DNA of 31,161 nucleotides from Chrysochromulina tobinii (lineage: Eukaryota; Haptophyta; Prymnesiales; Chrysochromulinaceae), in contig JWZX01003309.1 in NCBI GenBank assembly GCA_001275005.1, positions 1 through 31,161 of the forward strand, given 5' to 3'. Under the pieces are notes generated by a model. That model worked only from the letters and a program-made list of their open reading frames with translations, made no database searches and was not told where the DNA came from. Shown one piece after another: positions 16,327-25,258 of the stretch; positions within the stretch are counted from its first letter, which is position 1; each line of letters starts with the position of its first letter. The translations under genes and the position numbers were made by a program.

Positions 16327-19300
16327 ATGCCGCCACGTTCGCCTCTGGCGGCCGTGGCAAGCTTTGCGCGTAGTATCTCGCCATTTGGCCGTCGGCAGAC
16401 AGCCAGAGAGCCCAATGCCGACGGGGCAGGGGCCAGCACTGCACAGAGAGTTCCAGCCTCGTTTGGCTTCGAGGAGGTTATCCTCCGGAAGGTCAACAAG
16501 GCTGACAAGTTAGGGATCGGGGTAAATACAGGGGCCACCGAGGCGGTGGTCCTTGACATCATAAAGGGCAGCATCGCCGAAGCCTCGGGCGCTCTTAAGC
16601 AGGGGATGCTAATCAAGGCCGTCAACGGCAAGACGGTGGGTTCCGCCAACGAAGTGACCGAAATGTTGATGGCTGCTTTCCCCGAGGTGAAGCTCTTGGT
16701 GTTCACACCGCTGCCCTCGGAGGTCGCCAAGGGCACGGCGAGCGAAGAGCGCAGTACGTTGGGCACTGAATCGGTGGACGCGCGGGTCGCATCGATGACG
16801 GCGGTGCAAGAGCAACCTGAGCAAACAGTGAGCGCGACGGGCTTTGAGGAGGTGGTCCTCAGGAAGGCCAACAAGGCCGACGTACTGGGGCTCGTGTGCA
16901 ATGGGAGGCTCGTGAGCGATGGGACCACCGAGGTGGTGGTCCAAGAGCTCAAGAAGGGCAGCATCGCCGAAGCCTCGGTCGCTCTCAAGAAGGGGATGCT
17001 CATCAAGGCGGTCAACGGCGAGCCGGTGGGCTCCGCCATCGACGCGACGGCCAAGATGAAGGCCGCCTTCCCTGAGGTGAGGCTCTTGGTGTTCTCGCCG
17101 CTGGTTGGCGGCGGTCCTTATGGGACTTCAGCGCCCTCGACTCCGAATGGAACTCCATCATTGCCCTCGACTTCCGTAACGTCCGGATGGGACTTCAGAC
17201 ACCCGTGGATCTCGCCGTTGGAGACTCCACCCAAGGAGGAAGAGTTGGGTGCTGGCGACGAGCATGGCACATCGGGCATGGAGTCCGTGGGTGGGCAGCT
17301 GCCTAATATGGGTGGGCAGCTCGACCTTCGCGACGCGTACCTCGCGTCGTTTGAAGCCCCTTTGACGACGGCGGTACCGGTAGAAGAGCAAGCCGGGAGT
17401 GAGGCGGAGAAGCATCCTGTCGGGCAGCCGGCGGGAGCAGCGCCCGAGGCAGCGGAGGAGGAGGGGGTGGACGAGACAGTTGCAGCGGCGGAAGCGGAGG
17501 CGGCAGAAGCGGAGGCGGCGGTGTTGGAGGCGGCGACGGTGGCGGTGTTGAAAGAGGCGGCGGAGGAGACGGCAGCGGCAGTCAGGGAGGCGGCAGCCGC
17601 GGCGGAGGCGGCAGCCCCGGCGAAGGCGGCGGAGGCAGCGGAGGCGGAGGCAGCGGAGGTCGAAGCAGCAGCAGCCGAGGCAGCGGCGGCTGCATTGGCG
17701 GCCGTGGCAGTGACTGAGGCGGTCGAGCAAGTAGCGGCAGAGGCAGAGGCGGCCGCGGCACAGGCCGCAGCGGCGGCCACTCAGGCAATGGCAGATTCGG
17801 TCGCCGCACCGTCCGCCGCCGCCCCCGTCATCCCCACGGACTCGCCCTTTGCAGCTACGGCAAAAGCCCCGAGTTCCGTCACTGCAAAAGCCCCGAGTTC
17901 CGTCACGGCAAAAGCCCCGAGTTCCGTGCCAACTCCTTCTGTCGTATCTCACACAAGCCAGGATCAGCTGGCGTACCTTATACAAGCCGCTGCGTTCAGC
18001 TTCTCATTCGCACAGACGGCGCCGCCGGTTGAGGCGCCGCCGCTGGTGCCAGTGATCTGTGTGGAGGAGGCTGAAGCTGCGGTAGCGGAGCTAGTAGCAT
18101 CGAGCGATGGCAACACAGAGCCGCCGCAGCGCAAGAAGATGGGACGGCCAAGGAGGAGCAAGGGCGGCACAGAAGCCGAGGCGGAGGCGGAGGTGGAGGC
18201 GGAGGCGGAGGCGGAGGCGGAGGTTGAGGGCGGCGAGGAGGACGAGGGAGCTGCTGAAGAGCAGACCAAACAGCCAGCGCCCTCTAAGCAGATAGATCTG
18301 GCCCAGTCGTTCGATCTGAGTGGCTTCGCCGCTGCCGTGGCGGCGGAGGCGGAGGGAGGGGCGGCCGCGGAGGCGGAGGGCAGTACCAGTAGCTCAGCTG
18401 TGCGAGATGGGGTGCGGCGCATCTTCCATGGAGAAGAGGCTCGGCAGGCAATGGAGGTGGCAGCGGAGGCAGCAGCGAATGCAGCCGCCGCTTTGGCGGA
18501 TCTGATCGCCAGCGGCGAGCCGCTCTTCACCATTGGTGAACACGCTGAGGTGCCTGTGTCGCCGGGGTCACCGACGCGCTCACGCTCGGAAGCATCATGG
18601 CTGCACTCCAGACACAGAGGTCGAGGGCCGCACTCACCGTCGGGTTCATTGGCTCCTTCCCGATCCCCTTCGGGTGAACCCAAACCAGACGTTGCCACCG
18701 AACCAGACGTTGCCACCGAACCAGACGTTGCCGCTGACATGGCCGACACCGCGACGCCATCACGACGAGCGCGACGTGACAATGCCGCGGTAGTTGGTGT
18801 CGTGACGGGCGTGGTGGCTGCTGGCGGCTCTGGGTTGCACGAGGCCTTACTCCCTCTTCTAGAGCAAGAGCAGCCCACCCATCCCGTCACTAGCTCGTCG
18901 AGCACCACGGACAGCGCAGTCGTTGCGGAGCTCGTCAAGGCGAGCATAGAAGCCGCCGTCGAAGCGGACCAGACGCTCCGCGATGCCACATCGGCCAAGC
19001 TGTTGGCGGAGACGGCCGTTGTCACAAGATTGGCGTCAACGGCGGCCAAGCAGTTGATTTCGACGGCTGTGGAAAGGGCGTTGATGGTCATCGAAGCGAA
19101 GCCGACGGAGCTACATCGGCTAACTCCACACTACGACCCTACCAGAATCTACAAAGTCGGAGACCTTGTCTCTTTGAACGGCAAGATCTATCAGATGGCG
19201 GAGAGCCCTGGGCTATCTGGCTATTCTCCCAGTCGTCCAGCAGATCTTCTGTGGCGGTTCATAGCGAATGGGCCGAGGTCACCGGAACAGCCGCCGAACC

Positions 19301-19746
19301 CCGAGACCATCCCTGTGAAACCACCGCCGAGTCTTCCTGTGAAACCACCGAGTCCAGCGGCCGCAAGCCCAGCCGAGCGCGCCTCCGCCAAGCTGGAGCT
19401 CCTCATGCTTGAGCTCCAGGAGCTGCACGAGCTTCAAGAGCTCCAGGAGCGCTCAGCTGCTCTCGATGCGGCGCTTGCCGCTGAAGCCCCGTTCCTCGCT
19501 GCAACCGCACTGCAGGCAGCACAAAGAGGCGTCGTGGTCCGTAAGAGGCTTTCGTTTCAGGCGGAGGCTGATGCGGCGTTGCAGACGCTCCTCGTGCTCG
19601 AGGCCGAGCTCACCGAAGCCGAGCTCTCTGGCTTGCAAAATGCGGCAGATACCCTTGAAGACACCCTCATCCCACCACCACCAGATGAGCCAGAACCACA
19701 ACCAGAGGCGGATCCGCCAGTAGCAGTACTGATAGGAACAGTGTAG
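16327..19746 (+). CDS. Double-PDZ, Ala/Glu-rich protein with CBM-like segment and IQ motif
   Basis: A 1139-residue ORF from ATG 16327. Two PDZ-like domains (about 46-129 and 172-257) share the same framework: GFEEVILRKVNKADKLGIGV, VVLDIIKGSIAEASGALKQG and MLIKAVNGKTVGSANEVTEM ending LLVF. They are clearly an internal duplication. The middle (about 370-720) is extremely Ala/Glu-rich, helical or coiled, with tandem repeats, plus a possible AT-hook-like KKMGRPRRSKGG at about 600-610. Residues about 933-980 (YKVGDLVSLNGKIYQM...GYSPSRPADLLWRFI) match the layout of chitin-binding CBM5/12 modules. An IQ-like calmodulin site follows (ALQAAQRGVVVRKRLSF, about 1058-1077), between Leu/Glu-rich helices. 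No signal peptide or membrane helix is seen, so a secreted carbohydrate role is doubtful. It is best viewed as a scaffold of unknown role. Confidence 0.8.
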   Translation: MPPRSPLAAVASFARSISPFGRRQTAREPNADGAGASTAQRVPASFGFEEVILRKVNKADKLGIGVNTGATEAVVLDIIKGSIAEASGALKQGMLIKAVNGKTVGSANEVTEMLMAAFPEVKLLVFTPLPSEVAKGTASEERSTLGTESVDARVASMTAVQEQPEQTVSATGFEEVVLRKANKADVLGLVCNGRLVSDGTTEVVVQELKKGSIAEASVALKKGMLIKAVNGEPVGSAIDATAKMKAAFPEVRLLVFSPLVGGGPYGTSAPSTPNGTPSLPSTSVTSGWDFRHPWISPLETPPKEEELGAGDEHGTSGMESVGGQLPNMGGQLDLRDAYLASFEAPLTTAVPVEEQAGSEAEKHPVGQPAGAAPEAAEEEGVDETVAAAEAEAAEAEAAVLEAATVAVLKEAAEETAAAVREAAAAAEAAAPAKAAEAAEAEAAEVEAAAAEAAAAALAAVAVTEAVEQVAAEAEAAAAQAAAAATQAMADSVAAPSAAAPVIPTDSPFAATAKAPSSVTAKAPSSVTAKAPSSVPTPSVVSHTSQDQLAYLIQAAAFSFSFAQTAPPVEAPPLVPVICVEEAEAAVAELVASSDGNTEPPQRKKMGRPRRSKGGTEAEAEAEVEAEAEAEAEVEGGEEDEGAAEEQTKQPAPSKQIDLAQSFDLSGFAAAVAAEAEGGAAAEAEGSTSSSAVRDGVRRIFHGEEARQAMEVAAEAAANAAAALADLIASGEPLFTIGEHAEVPVSPGSPTRSRSEASWLHSRHRGRGPHSPSGSLAPSRSPSGEPKPDVATEPDVATEPDVAADMADTATPSRRARRDNAAVVGVVTGVVAAGGSGLHEALLPLLEQEQPTHPVTSSSSTTDSAVVAELVKASIEAAVEADQTLRDATSAKLLAETAVVTRLASTAAKQLISTAVERALMVIEAKPTELHRLTPHYDPTRIYKVGDLVSLNGKIYQMAESPGLSGYSPSRPADLLWRFIANGPRSPEQPPNPETIPVKPPPSLPVKPPSPAAASPAERASAKLELLMLELQELHELQELQERSAALDAALAAEAPFLAATALQAAQRGVVVRKRLSFQAEADAALQTLLVLEAELTEAELSGLQNAADTLEDTLIPPPPDEPEPQPEADPPVAVLIGTV
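17857..17928 (+). repeat. 24-nt tandem repeat x3 (TAKAPSSV)
   Basis: Three almost identical 24-bp units encode TAKAPSSV three times in the linker after the Ala/Glu-rich region of the PDZ protein. Confidence 0.9.
18172..18230 (+). repeat. gcggag hexanucleotide tract (AE repeat)
   Basis: Run of gcggag/gaggcg units coding alternating Ala-Glu in the PDZ protein. A similar but less regular composition covers 17470-17760. Confidence 0.8.
18682..18732 (+). repeat. 18-nt tandem repeat (EPDVAT), about 3 copies
   Basis: Nearly perfect 18-bp units around gaaccagacgttgccacc code EPDVAT repeats in the PDZ protein. Confidence 0.85.
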
Positions 19747-19784
19747 CGAAGTTTAATTCCTTGGAAATTCGATATCACAAACAC

Positions 19785-19790
19785 AATAAA
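19785..19790 (+). terminator. Candidate AATAAA poly(A) signal
   Basis: aataaa lies about 39 nt after the PDZ-gene stop codon (19744-19746), the expected place for a polyadenylation signal. No equally placed AATAAA was noticed after the other genes, so use of this signal in the organism is uncertain. Confidence 0.35.
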
Positions 19791-20017
19791 ACGTCCCTAC
19801 GTGACATGCTACGTGAGCAATGTGCAATGAGCTCAAAATACGACCTGCAGCAAGAGACGTAGAGAGCCAGAGCCACCCTTCAGCTTCACTCTTCCAGGAC
19901 ATCCCCGGGTTGCATGCCGGCACCCTCTTGGTTAGTTAGGGATCCTTATTCGATAGCTGCGGCGTGTCGAACAACTCATACTCTCAGCCTTCCAATGACG
20001 ACGGGACGCGGCCGCGG

Positions 20018-20070
20018 CCGTTGCGATGCGCCCATCACGGCGCAACCGTTGCGATGCGCCCATCACGGCG
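20018..20070. repeat. 25-bp direct repeat x2
   Basis: Two exact copies of a 25-bp sequence beginning ccgttgcgatgcgccc and ending atcacggcg, separated by 3 bp. They sit within the first 60 bases of the presumed 3' UTR of the NOL11-like gene. The 15-bp core gcgcccatcacggcg occurs again at 31068-31082. Confidence 0.9.
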
Positions 20071-20073
20071 TCA

Positions 20074-21991
20074 CTAGAGCCCCTCGAGCAGCTCCTGCGA
20101 GTACTGCGGCACAGGCCGCGTCCTCCCGTTGCCACCAGGCGCCGACTCAGTCGCTTGCATGAGATACCCTTTGAGGCCCTTGAGCGAGGAGCAAGCCTTC
20201 ACGTGGCGGCGCGCGAGGCCGTTGAGCGAATGAAGCAGCCCGTGGCACGGCGCGTGGATGAGCAGCCGAGAGAAGTGAGCATCGATGAGCACGTTGAGCC
20301 ACCCCACTATCTGGCTGAGGGAGGGCGCACCCGACGCCGCGGCTGCCGAGCCCGCCGAGAGGGAGCGGCTGGCGGCAAGCGCGCGGCTGCTCGGGACGGC
20401 GCCAACCCCGCCTTCGGTGGCGAGTGGCGCAAAGTAGCGCGAGAGGAGGGTGAGGAGGCGCTGCAGCAGGCTGACAGTGTCGTCGAGTGGCAAGCTGCGC
20501 AGCGCCTGCAAGAGGAAGACGTCGTTGCGAGGCGCGCCGATCAGACGGTCAAGCAGCTGATCCCAGCCGCGCGCCTCTGCCTCAGCAGCGGCCACCGCCT
20601 GGGCCGCGGCGCGTGCGGCCGAGGCCGAGGCCACTTCCTCTGTTGGCGCGCGTGCGCCAAAGGGCACTATGCGCGGCTTGGGCTTCGGCGCCACGGCGAG
20701 CGCCGCCTGGCGGGCGAGGGCGTCCTTGGCGGCGGCGGCGGCGGCCTGCCTCTCGCGCAGCGCGAGCTCGAGGATTCGAACGAGATGCTCCTCCGTCACA
20801 GCGGACGTGTGGTGGAGGAAGAGGAGCAACGGCGCGAGAGCGCGCCGCTCGCACAGCGCGGGCAGCAGTAGGTCGGTACATGAAGCTGCCGCACCGGACA
20901 CGAGCAGCGGTCGCAGCGGAGGCAGCCACTCATCCGTGCCGAAGCGCAGGCAGTGCGCGCACACCTGGAAGACGAAGTGGACGGAGACGCGCGAGTGGAG
21001 TGGCAGGCCGCTGCTGCTGCCTCCCGCCGCGGCCACGCCCACCGCCACAGCGCTCCCGCCGCCGCCATCGCCGTTGCCCCCGCAGCCCTTGTGGTGACCA
21101 GCCTTCCCCACAGCCTTTCCATGGGCCCCGGCGGCGCTCATCTCGGCGCTCGTCGCCTCCCGTGGCGTCGTCGGGGAGGCGTCTGCGACACCCCCTGCAC
21201 GAATGCGCGTGAGGCGCTTACTCGGAGGCAGTTGCACACCTTCGAAGGCGCTGGGCGCCGAGCTGGGCGTCTCTGGCGCGCTCCGCTTGGTGCCCAACTC
21301 GGCGCTCCGCTTGGTGCCGCCACGCCCGCGCTGCTGCGCGCCCGCGTCGCCCGCCTCCTCCTCAGCGGCCGCATCGCCCTCGGCAAAGGAGGCGTGCCGA
21401 ACGGGACGAAAGGCGACGCTGGTCGCGTTCGACTCGGCGCTCAAGTCGGCGCTCAGCCCGCCGAGGAAAGAGGCGAGGGCCGTTTCGAACGAGGAGGGCG
21501 TGTGCTTACCCTCGAGCAGCGAAGCGAGGACGGCCGCCTCCGTCTGTGCCTCAGTCGCAGTACGCGAGCGCCACGTGGCTAGCTGCGATGCGGGCAACAG
21601 CTGGGGAATCGAGGCGGCGCCGACAGCCGGCGGCGGTAGGGACAAGAGGCTATCGAGGCGCTGCGCGCGGCACGGAGGCGGCAAAAGGGAGGCGGCGCGC
21701 ACAGCCAAACTGCTGTCCAGAGGGGCGGCGGCGGCACATGAGGCGGCGTTGGACGCGCCCGACGCGCCGGAGGCGGCTGCACCAGCGCTCTCCGTCTCAT
21801 CGGCATGGAGGGCGAGGGCGGTGCGTTGGGTGGCACAGAGTGCATGTGCGAGGCCAAAGACATTCGCTGAGCGCTCGGCCCGGCAGATGAGCACCGCGTG
21901 TGGATATGCGAGGGCGATGCCCGCCGCCCCCATGAACGTGCAAGCGCCCACCGGAACCGGAGGCGCCCCCGCGCCCCCACCGTCGCCCCCA

Positions 21992-22023
<32 letters not shown>

Positions 22024-23310
22024 TGGGGCGAGGGAGTGTAGATCGAAAGTGCGTGTCCCGTGAAGAAGCCCGTAGCGCGCGTCCCATTGCTGAAAAGTGA
22101 GCTGTGAAGGGTGAGCTGTGAAGAGCTGCTCGGCCGCCTCAGCTGCCCCCGTGCTGAGAGCGAGGAGGGCGGGTGGCTGCAGCGACTGCAGCGCGCACGG
22201 CATCGAGAAGCTCAGTGACGAGCTGCCACCACCTTGAGGACGAATGCCTCCGAAACTTCTCGGAAGCTTCGTTGACCCCGAAGCCTCTGTCCCGGCGGCG
22301 GCTGTGATGGCCACGCCATCAATGGAGCGGCGCACGCACGGCAGCGATGATGGCGCTGCGGGCGCGCCAGCCGAGGCCGCGGCTGCGGGCGGCGTGCGCT
22401 TGGTATTCACTGTGAACAGCTCGAGCGTGGCTGGTGCCCAGAGCAGGCAGAGCATCGCATCATTCGAATGGACGCCACGTGAGCTGAGGCCGCCCGTGGC
22501 CGCCGCGCCGCTGCCGTCCGTGGCCGGGGCCACCATCGCCGCCGCCGCCGGCACGAGGCAGCAGCCGCATAGGGCCGCCGTCGCTGCCGGCGAGGCGGCG
22601 GCGCCGCGGCCACGACCGCTGGCGCTGGACGGAGGGGCAGCCACAGACGGCGGCACGATATGGAGCGGCGGTGGCCCAGTTGGGAGCTGCACCGAGTGCA
22701 GCGGTTCGGACCGGCCGTCAGGACCGCTGCCGCTCGGCGAGAGCGGGCGCACGTAGAGAGCCAACGGTCCGTCGGCCTCCAGCATCAGCGTCACGAGCGC
22801 AATCGGCGCCGCCTGTCCGTGCGGCAGCGGCAGTAGCGAAGCCCACAGCGCTCGCGTTGTCTTGGCCACACCCTCTGGCCGCGGCACGCTCGCGATCTGC
22901 GCGGTCAGTGAGGCGTTGAAGATGGCCGCCGAGCCGTCGGCGAGCACTGCGACCACGCCATCGAGCAGGCTTGCATGTTGGAGGAGCGTGAGCACCGGGA
23001 CGCTCACCGTCTGCGAGCCCGAGCCAGTGGTGCCCTGCATACCTGGCGAGTCGGCGGCCCACCCGAAGAGTACCGTCTGGTCGCGAACGCCGATGAGCCG
23101 GCCCGAGGTCGGGTGGATGCACACTGCATGCGAGAGCTGCATACCAATCGGTGTCTGCCACGAGCGCACGCACGTCTGCGTGCGAGCATCGTACAGCGCA
23201 ACGCCCTGTCCCTCGGTCGTCACAAGAACCTCGTGCGGATGTGCACCCGCGGAGACACCGATGACTCGCGAAGTGCTGCGCGTGAGGACGGTCGGCGTGC
23301 CGAGGATCAT
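20074..23310 (-). CDS. NOL11: NOL11-like nucleolar protein (t-UTP / SSU processome)
   Basis: About 1078 residues from ATG 23310; the frame extends upstream to a TTG, but the ATG aligns with the human NOL11 start. The N-terminal region resembles NOL11: SRVIGVSAGAHPHEVLVTTE, GVALYDARTQTCVRSWQTPI, then HAVCIHPTSGRLIGVRDQ and VLFGW, a WD40-like beta-propeller. The C-terminus also fits: DVFLLQALRSLPLDDTVSLL, QRLLTLLSRY, then QIVGWLNVLIDAHFSRLLIH and GLLHSLNGLARRHV. In animals NOL11 is a t-UTP component of the small-subunit processome needed for rRNA transcription and pre-rRNA processing. It is longer than human NOL11 (about 720) because of low-complexity Ala/Gly/Ser inserts, including a Gly run near 430-455 coded by a CCG/GGC tract. 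Basic stretches (TKRSAELGTKRSAPET, PPSKRLTRIR) could be nuclear signals. Assignment is by eye and the middle is poorly conserved. Confidence 0.78.
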
Positions 23311-23454
23311 GTCGACAGTCAATCGGGGCTACGTCGTCCGCGCCCTGCGGAATCGGCCGGAATTCGCAGGTTAAAGAAAAACTTAAAAATCCTTCGTACC
23401 ATCCCCTTGGCCAGGGCTCCTTGAGCCTCTGGGCTTGTTCACAAGTGCGTGCCA
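23311..23454. promoter_or_regulatory. Divergent promoter region, NOL11-like / pseudouridine synthase
   Basis: 144 bp separate the two start codons facing away from each other. The segment holds an A-rich patch (aaagaaaaacttaaaaat, 23374-23391), the only AT-rich piece. Both genes act in RNA/ribosome biogenesis, so co-regulation from one bidirectional promoter is plausible. Confidence 0.5.
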
Positions 23455-24633
23455 ATGGCGGGCGACACTATTTGTCACGTCTGCTCCCTCAACTCCGGCC
23501 GCGTGTACACGCACCACGTCCGACGCCATGAAGACGGCCGCACGCTTGTCGATGTTCTCGCGGCCGCATACCGCCACTCCGATGCCGACACGTGGCAGAG
23601 TCATTTGAGGGCTGGCCGCGTTCGTCTCGATGGCAGAGAGAACCGTGATGGTGCCCTGCAGGTGCGGGAAGGCCAGGTCATAAGTTACCACCGCGAGCCG
23701 TGGCGAGAGCCGGCCGCGCCAGCAGCAGAGGCGCTGCGCGAATTGCTGCGTGACGGCACATTCGTCGCGCTCAACAAGCCGCCCGGTCTGCCTGTGCTCC
23801 CTTCAGAAGTATACTGGGACAAGACCGTCGTCGCAGCGTTGCGTTCGAGACATGGCAACAGCGATGGCGACGTGCCGCACCCGGCCCATCGTCTCGGCGT
23901 TGGAACCTCGGGTGTGCTGCTGTGCGCCATCGGCAGCGCGGCACGGGCAGCGCTGAGCCGAGCGTTTGAGAGCCGTGCGGTGCAAAAGACATACCGCACC
24001 CTTGTGACTGGCCTCGTGCGCCGCCCAAAGCGCAAGCACCGGGAGGCAGGCATGAACTTGGAGGACGAAGACGACGCGGCGGGCGATCCGGGCGACGCAC
24101 TTGATCCGGGCGACGCACTTGATCCGGGCGATCCGGGCGAGGATTCATTCGAGATCTCCTGCCCCATCGGGCCTGTGCCGCATTGCTCGTGGGGTGGCTC
24201 CGTGCATGGCGCGCGGCCAGACGGCGGAGCCGACGCCAAGACGGCGCGCAGCATCGTGCGTGTGCTCAAGCGCGACGTGGCCCGGAATTGCTCGCTTGTC
24301 GAGGTGCAAATCCCCACTGGCCGCCCACACCAGATCCGCATCCACATGGCTTATGTAGGCCATCCTTTGTGCGGCGACCCGCTGTATGCGGCTGGTGGCC
24401 GACCAATTGCGGTACCAGTGGGCTCCGACGCGCGCCCGGCGCTACCCCGTGACGCGGGCTACCTCTTGCACGCGTGGCGCGCCGAGCTCACCCACCCCAC
24501 CACTGGCGAGCAGCTGGTGCTCCTCGCACCTCCGCCCGCCGAGTTGGCCCTCGAGGGCGAAGAGGTCTCGACCTACGTGGAGGGGTGCTGCACCTGTACC
24601 TGTGCCAGCGCTTCCCTGACAACGGCTGCCTAG
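23455..24633 (+). CDS. RluA-family RNA pseudouridine synthase with Asp-to-Gly at the catalytic site
   Basis: 392 residues from ATG 23455 (the frame extends two codons upstream from a GTG). Residues about 18-80 resemble an S4-like RNA-binding start (RTLVDVLAAAYRHSD, LRAGRVRLDGR). The synthase core is clear: FVALNKPPGLPVLP (about 105), HRLGVGTSGVLLCA (about 145), VQKTYRTLVTGLV, and PTGRPHQIRIHMAYVGHPLC then GDPLYA near 286-312. RluA enzymes isomerise uridine to pseudouridine in rRNA or tRNA using the Asp of HRLD; here residue 148 is Gly (codon GGC, 23896-23898). I recall plant and algal paralogues with HRLGRGTSG, so this may be a subfamily trait rather than decay; the rest of the fold is intact. 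An acidic insert with 18-nt repeats (24085-24138) lies between the core halves. Substrate and activity are unknown. Confidence 0.9.
   Translation: MAGDTICHVCSLNSGRVYTHHVRRHEDGRTLVDVLAAAYRHSDADTWQSHLRAGRVRLDGRENRDGALQVREGQVISYHREPWREPAAPAAEALRELLRDGTFVALNKPPGLPVLPSEVYWDKTVVAALRSRHGNSDGDVPHPAHRLGVGTSGVLLCAIGSAARAALSRAFESRAVQKTYRTLVTGLVRRPKRKHREAGMNLEDEDDAAGDPGDALDPGDALDPGDPGEDSFEISCPIGPVPHCSWGGSVHGARPDGGADAKTARSIVRVLKRDVARNCSLVEVQIPTGRPHQIRIHMAYVGHPLCGDPLYAAGGRPIAVPVGSDARPALPRDAGYLLHAWRAELTHPTTGEQLVLLAPPPAELALEGEEVSTYVEGCCTCTCASASLTTAA
24085..24138 (+). repeat. 18-nt tandem repeat in pseudouridine synthase
   Basis: Units of gatccgggcgacgcactt at 24085-24102 and 24103-24120, with a partial third, encode DPGDAL repeats in an acidic loop. 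It is in frame and probably tolerated as a surface insertion. Confidence 0.88.
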
Positions 24634-24826
24634 AGGCCAGGGATATTTGTGACTATTAGCGGTTATTTTCAAGCGTGCTTCCGCGACAGTCGACACCCGT
24701 GGGCGCGCTACTACGTAGCTACTGAGGTCTCTACTAACGTACAACGGGGCTGATCCACTCCCGGCCGGGCTATCTGGTCTCCCGTCTCGAAGATGTACTC
24801 ACCTTTCAGTTTCACAGACCTGACTT

Positions 24827-25258
24827 TCAAAATGCGATGCGAATGAGTTGGTACCCATCGGGCTGGCGCTCCGCGATGCCCGCATCAACCAGCATCTGGA
24901 CATGCTCCACCGCACAGCCTGAAACGTCAACCCAGCACTCGCCGGGCGAGCAGGCCTTTGTGTGCGCAGCACCCAGCCGCTCCGTGAGCTCCAAAAGCGC
25001 GCGTACATGATCCGGTCCAGCGCTCCGCGAGATCCTCTCGCACTCGATCGTGAGGTCAGCATCGAGCTGGACATGTCTGCTCTCGATGGCCCTCTCGTTA
25101 ACCTCGTCACTGATCAGCATGCCAGCCGCGGAGGCCTGTGCGAGCAGGAGCCCTTGGCCCCGGTGATACTGGACCTGCGCGTTGCCGACCGCTTGATTGA
25201 GGCCCGCAATCTCGACGATCAGGTCCTCTTTCAGCAGGGACGACGCAGATGCTTGCAT
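24827..25258 (-). CDS. Small helical protein, C-terminus CENP-K-like
   Basis: 143 residues from ATG 25258; the frame also runs upstream to a GTG at 25300, less likely as a start. It begins MQASASSLLKEDLIVEIAGL, is mainly helical with heptad-like spacing, and ends with a compact segment GECWVDVSG then VEHVQMLVDAGIAERQPDGY and QLIRIAF. That end resembles the closing segment of the inner-kinetochore protein CENP-K (there W..YVELLLR.GIALRHPEDP.RIRLEAF). If right, it would be a CCAN component, but human CENP-K is about 270 residues, so this would be a short or divergent form. Coding status is supported by its position, sharing a 111-bp divergent promoter with the aminopeptidase. Alternative: an unrelated winged-helix or coiled-coil protein. 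The plus-strand extension of the aminopeptidase frame over this region is a shadow. Confidence 0.5.
   Translation of the reverse strand: MQASASSLLKEDLIVEIAGLNQAVGNAQVQYHRGQGLLLAQASAAGMLISDEVNERAIESRHVQLDADLTIECERISRSAGPDHVRALLELTERLGAAHTKACSPGECWVDVSGCAVEHVQMLVDAGIAERQPDGYQLIRIAF

Larger units (their letters stand above)
19747..20073. other. Convergent intergenic region
   Basis: 327 bp between the PDZ gene (plus) and the NOL11-like gene (minus). It holds the AATAAA at 19785, and, immediately beside the NOL11-like stop, two 25-bp direct repeats (20018-20042 and 20046-20070). No credible ORF. Confidence 0.55.

Noticed and set aside
16041-17054. 337-codon minus-strand ORF
   Set aside because: Lies opposite the PDZ repeats; its internal repetition simply reflects the PDZ duplication on the other strand.
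17118-17985. Long minus-strand ORFs (220 and 275 codons, one Cys/Arg-rich) opposite the PDZ gene
   Set aside because: They mirror the Ala/Glu-rich gcggag repeat of the plus-strand gene; composition alone keeps them open and they show no domain.
21985-22020. CCG tract in the NOL11-like gene considered as a separate regulatory repeat
   Set aside because: It is in frame and encodes a Gly run of the protein, so it is treated as part of the coding sequence.
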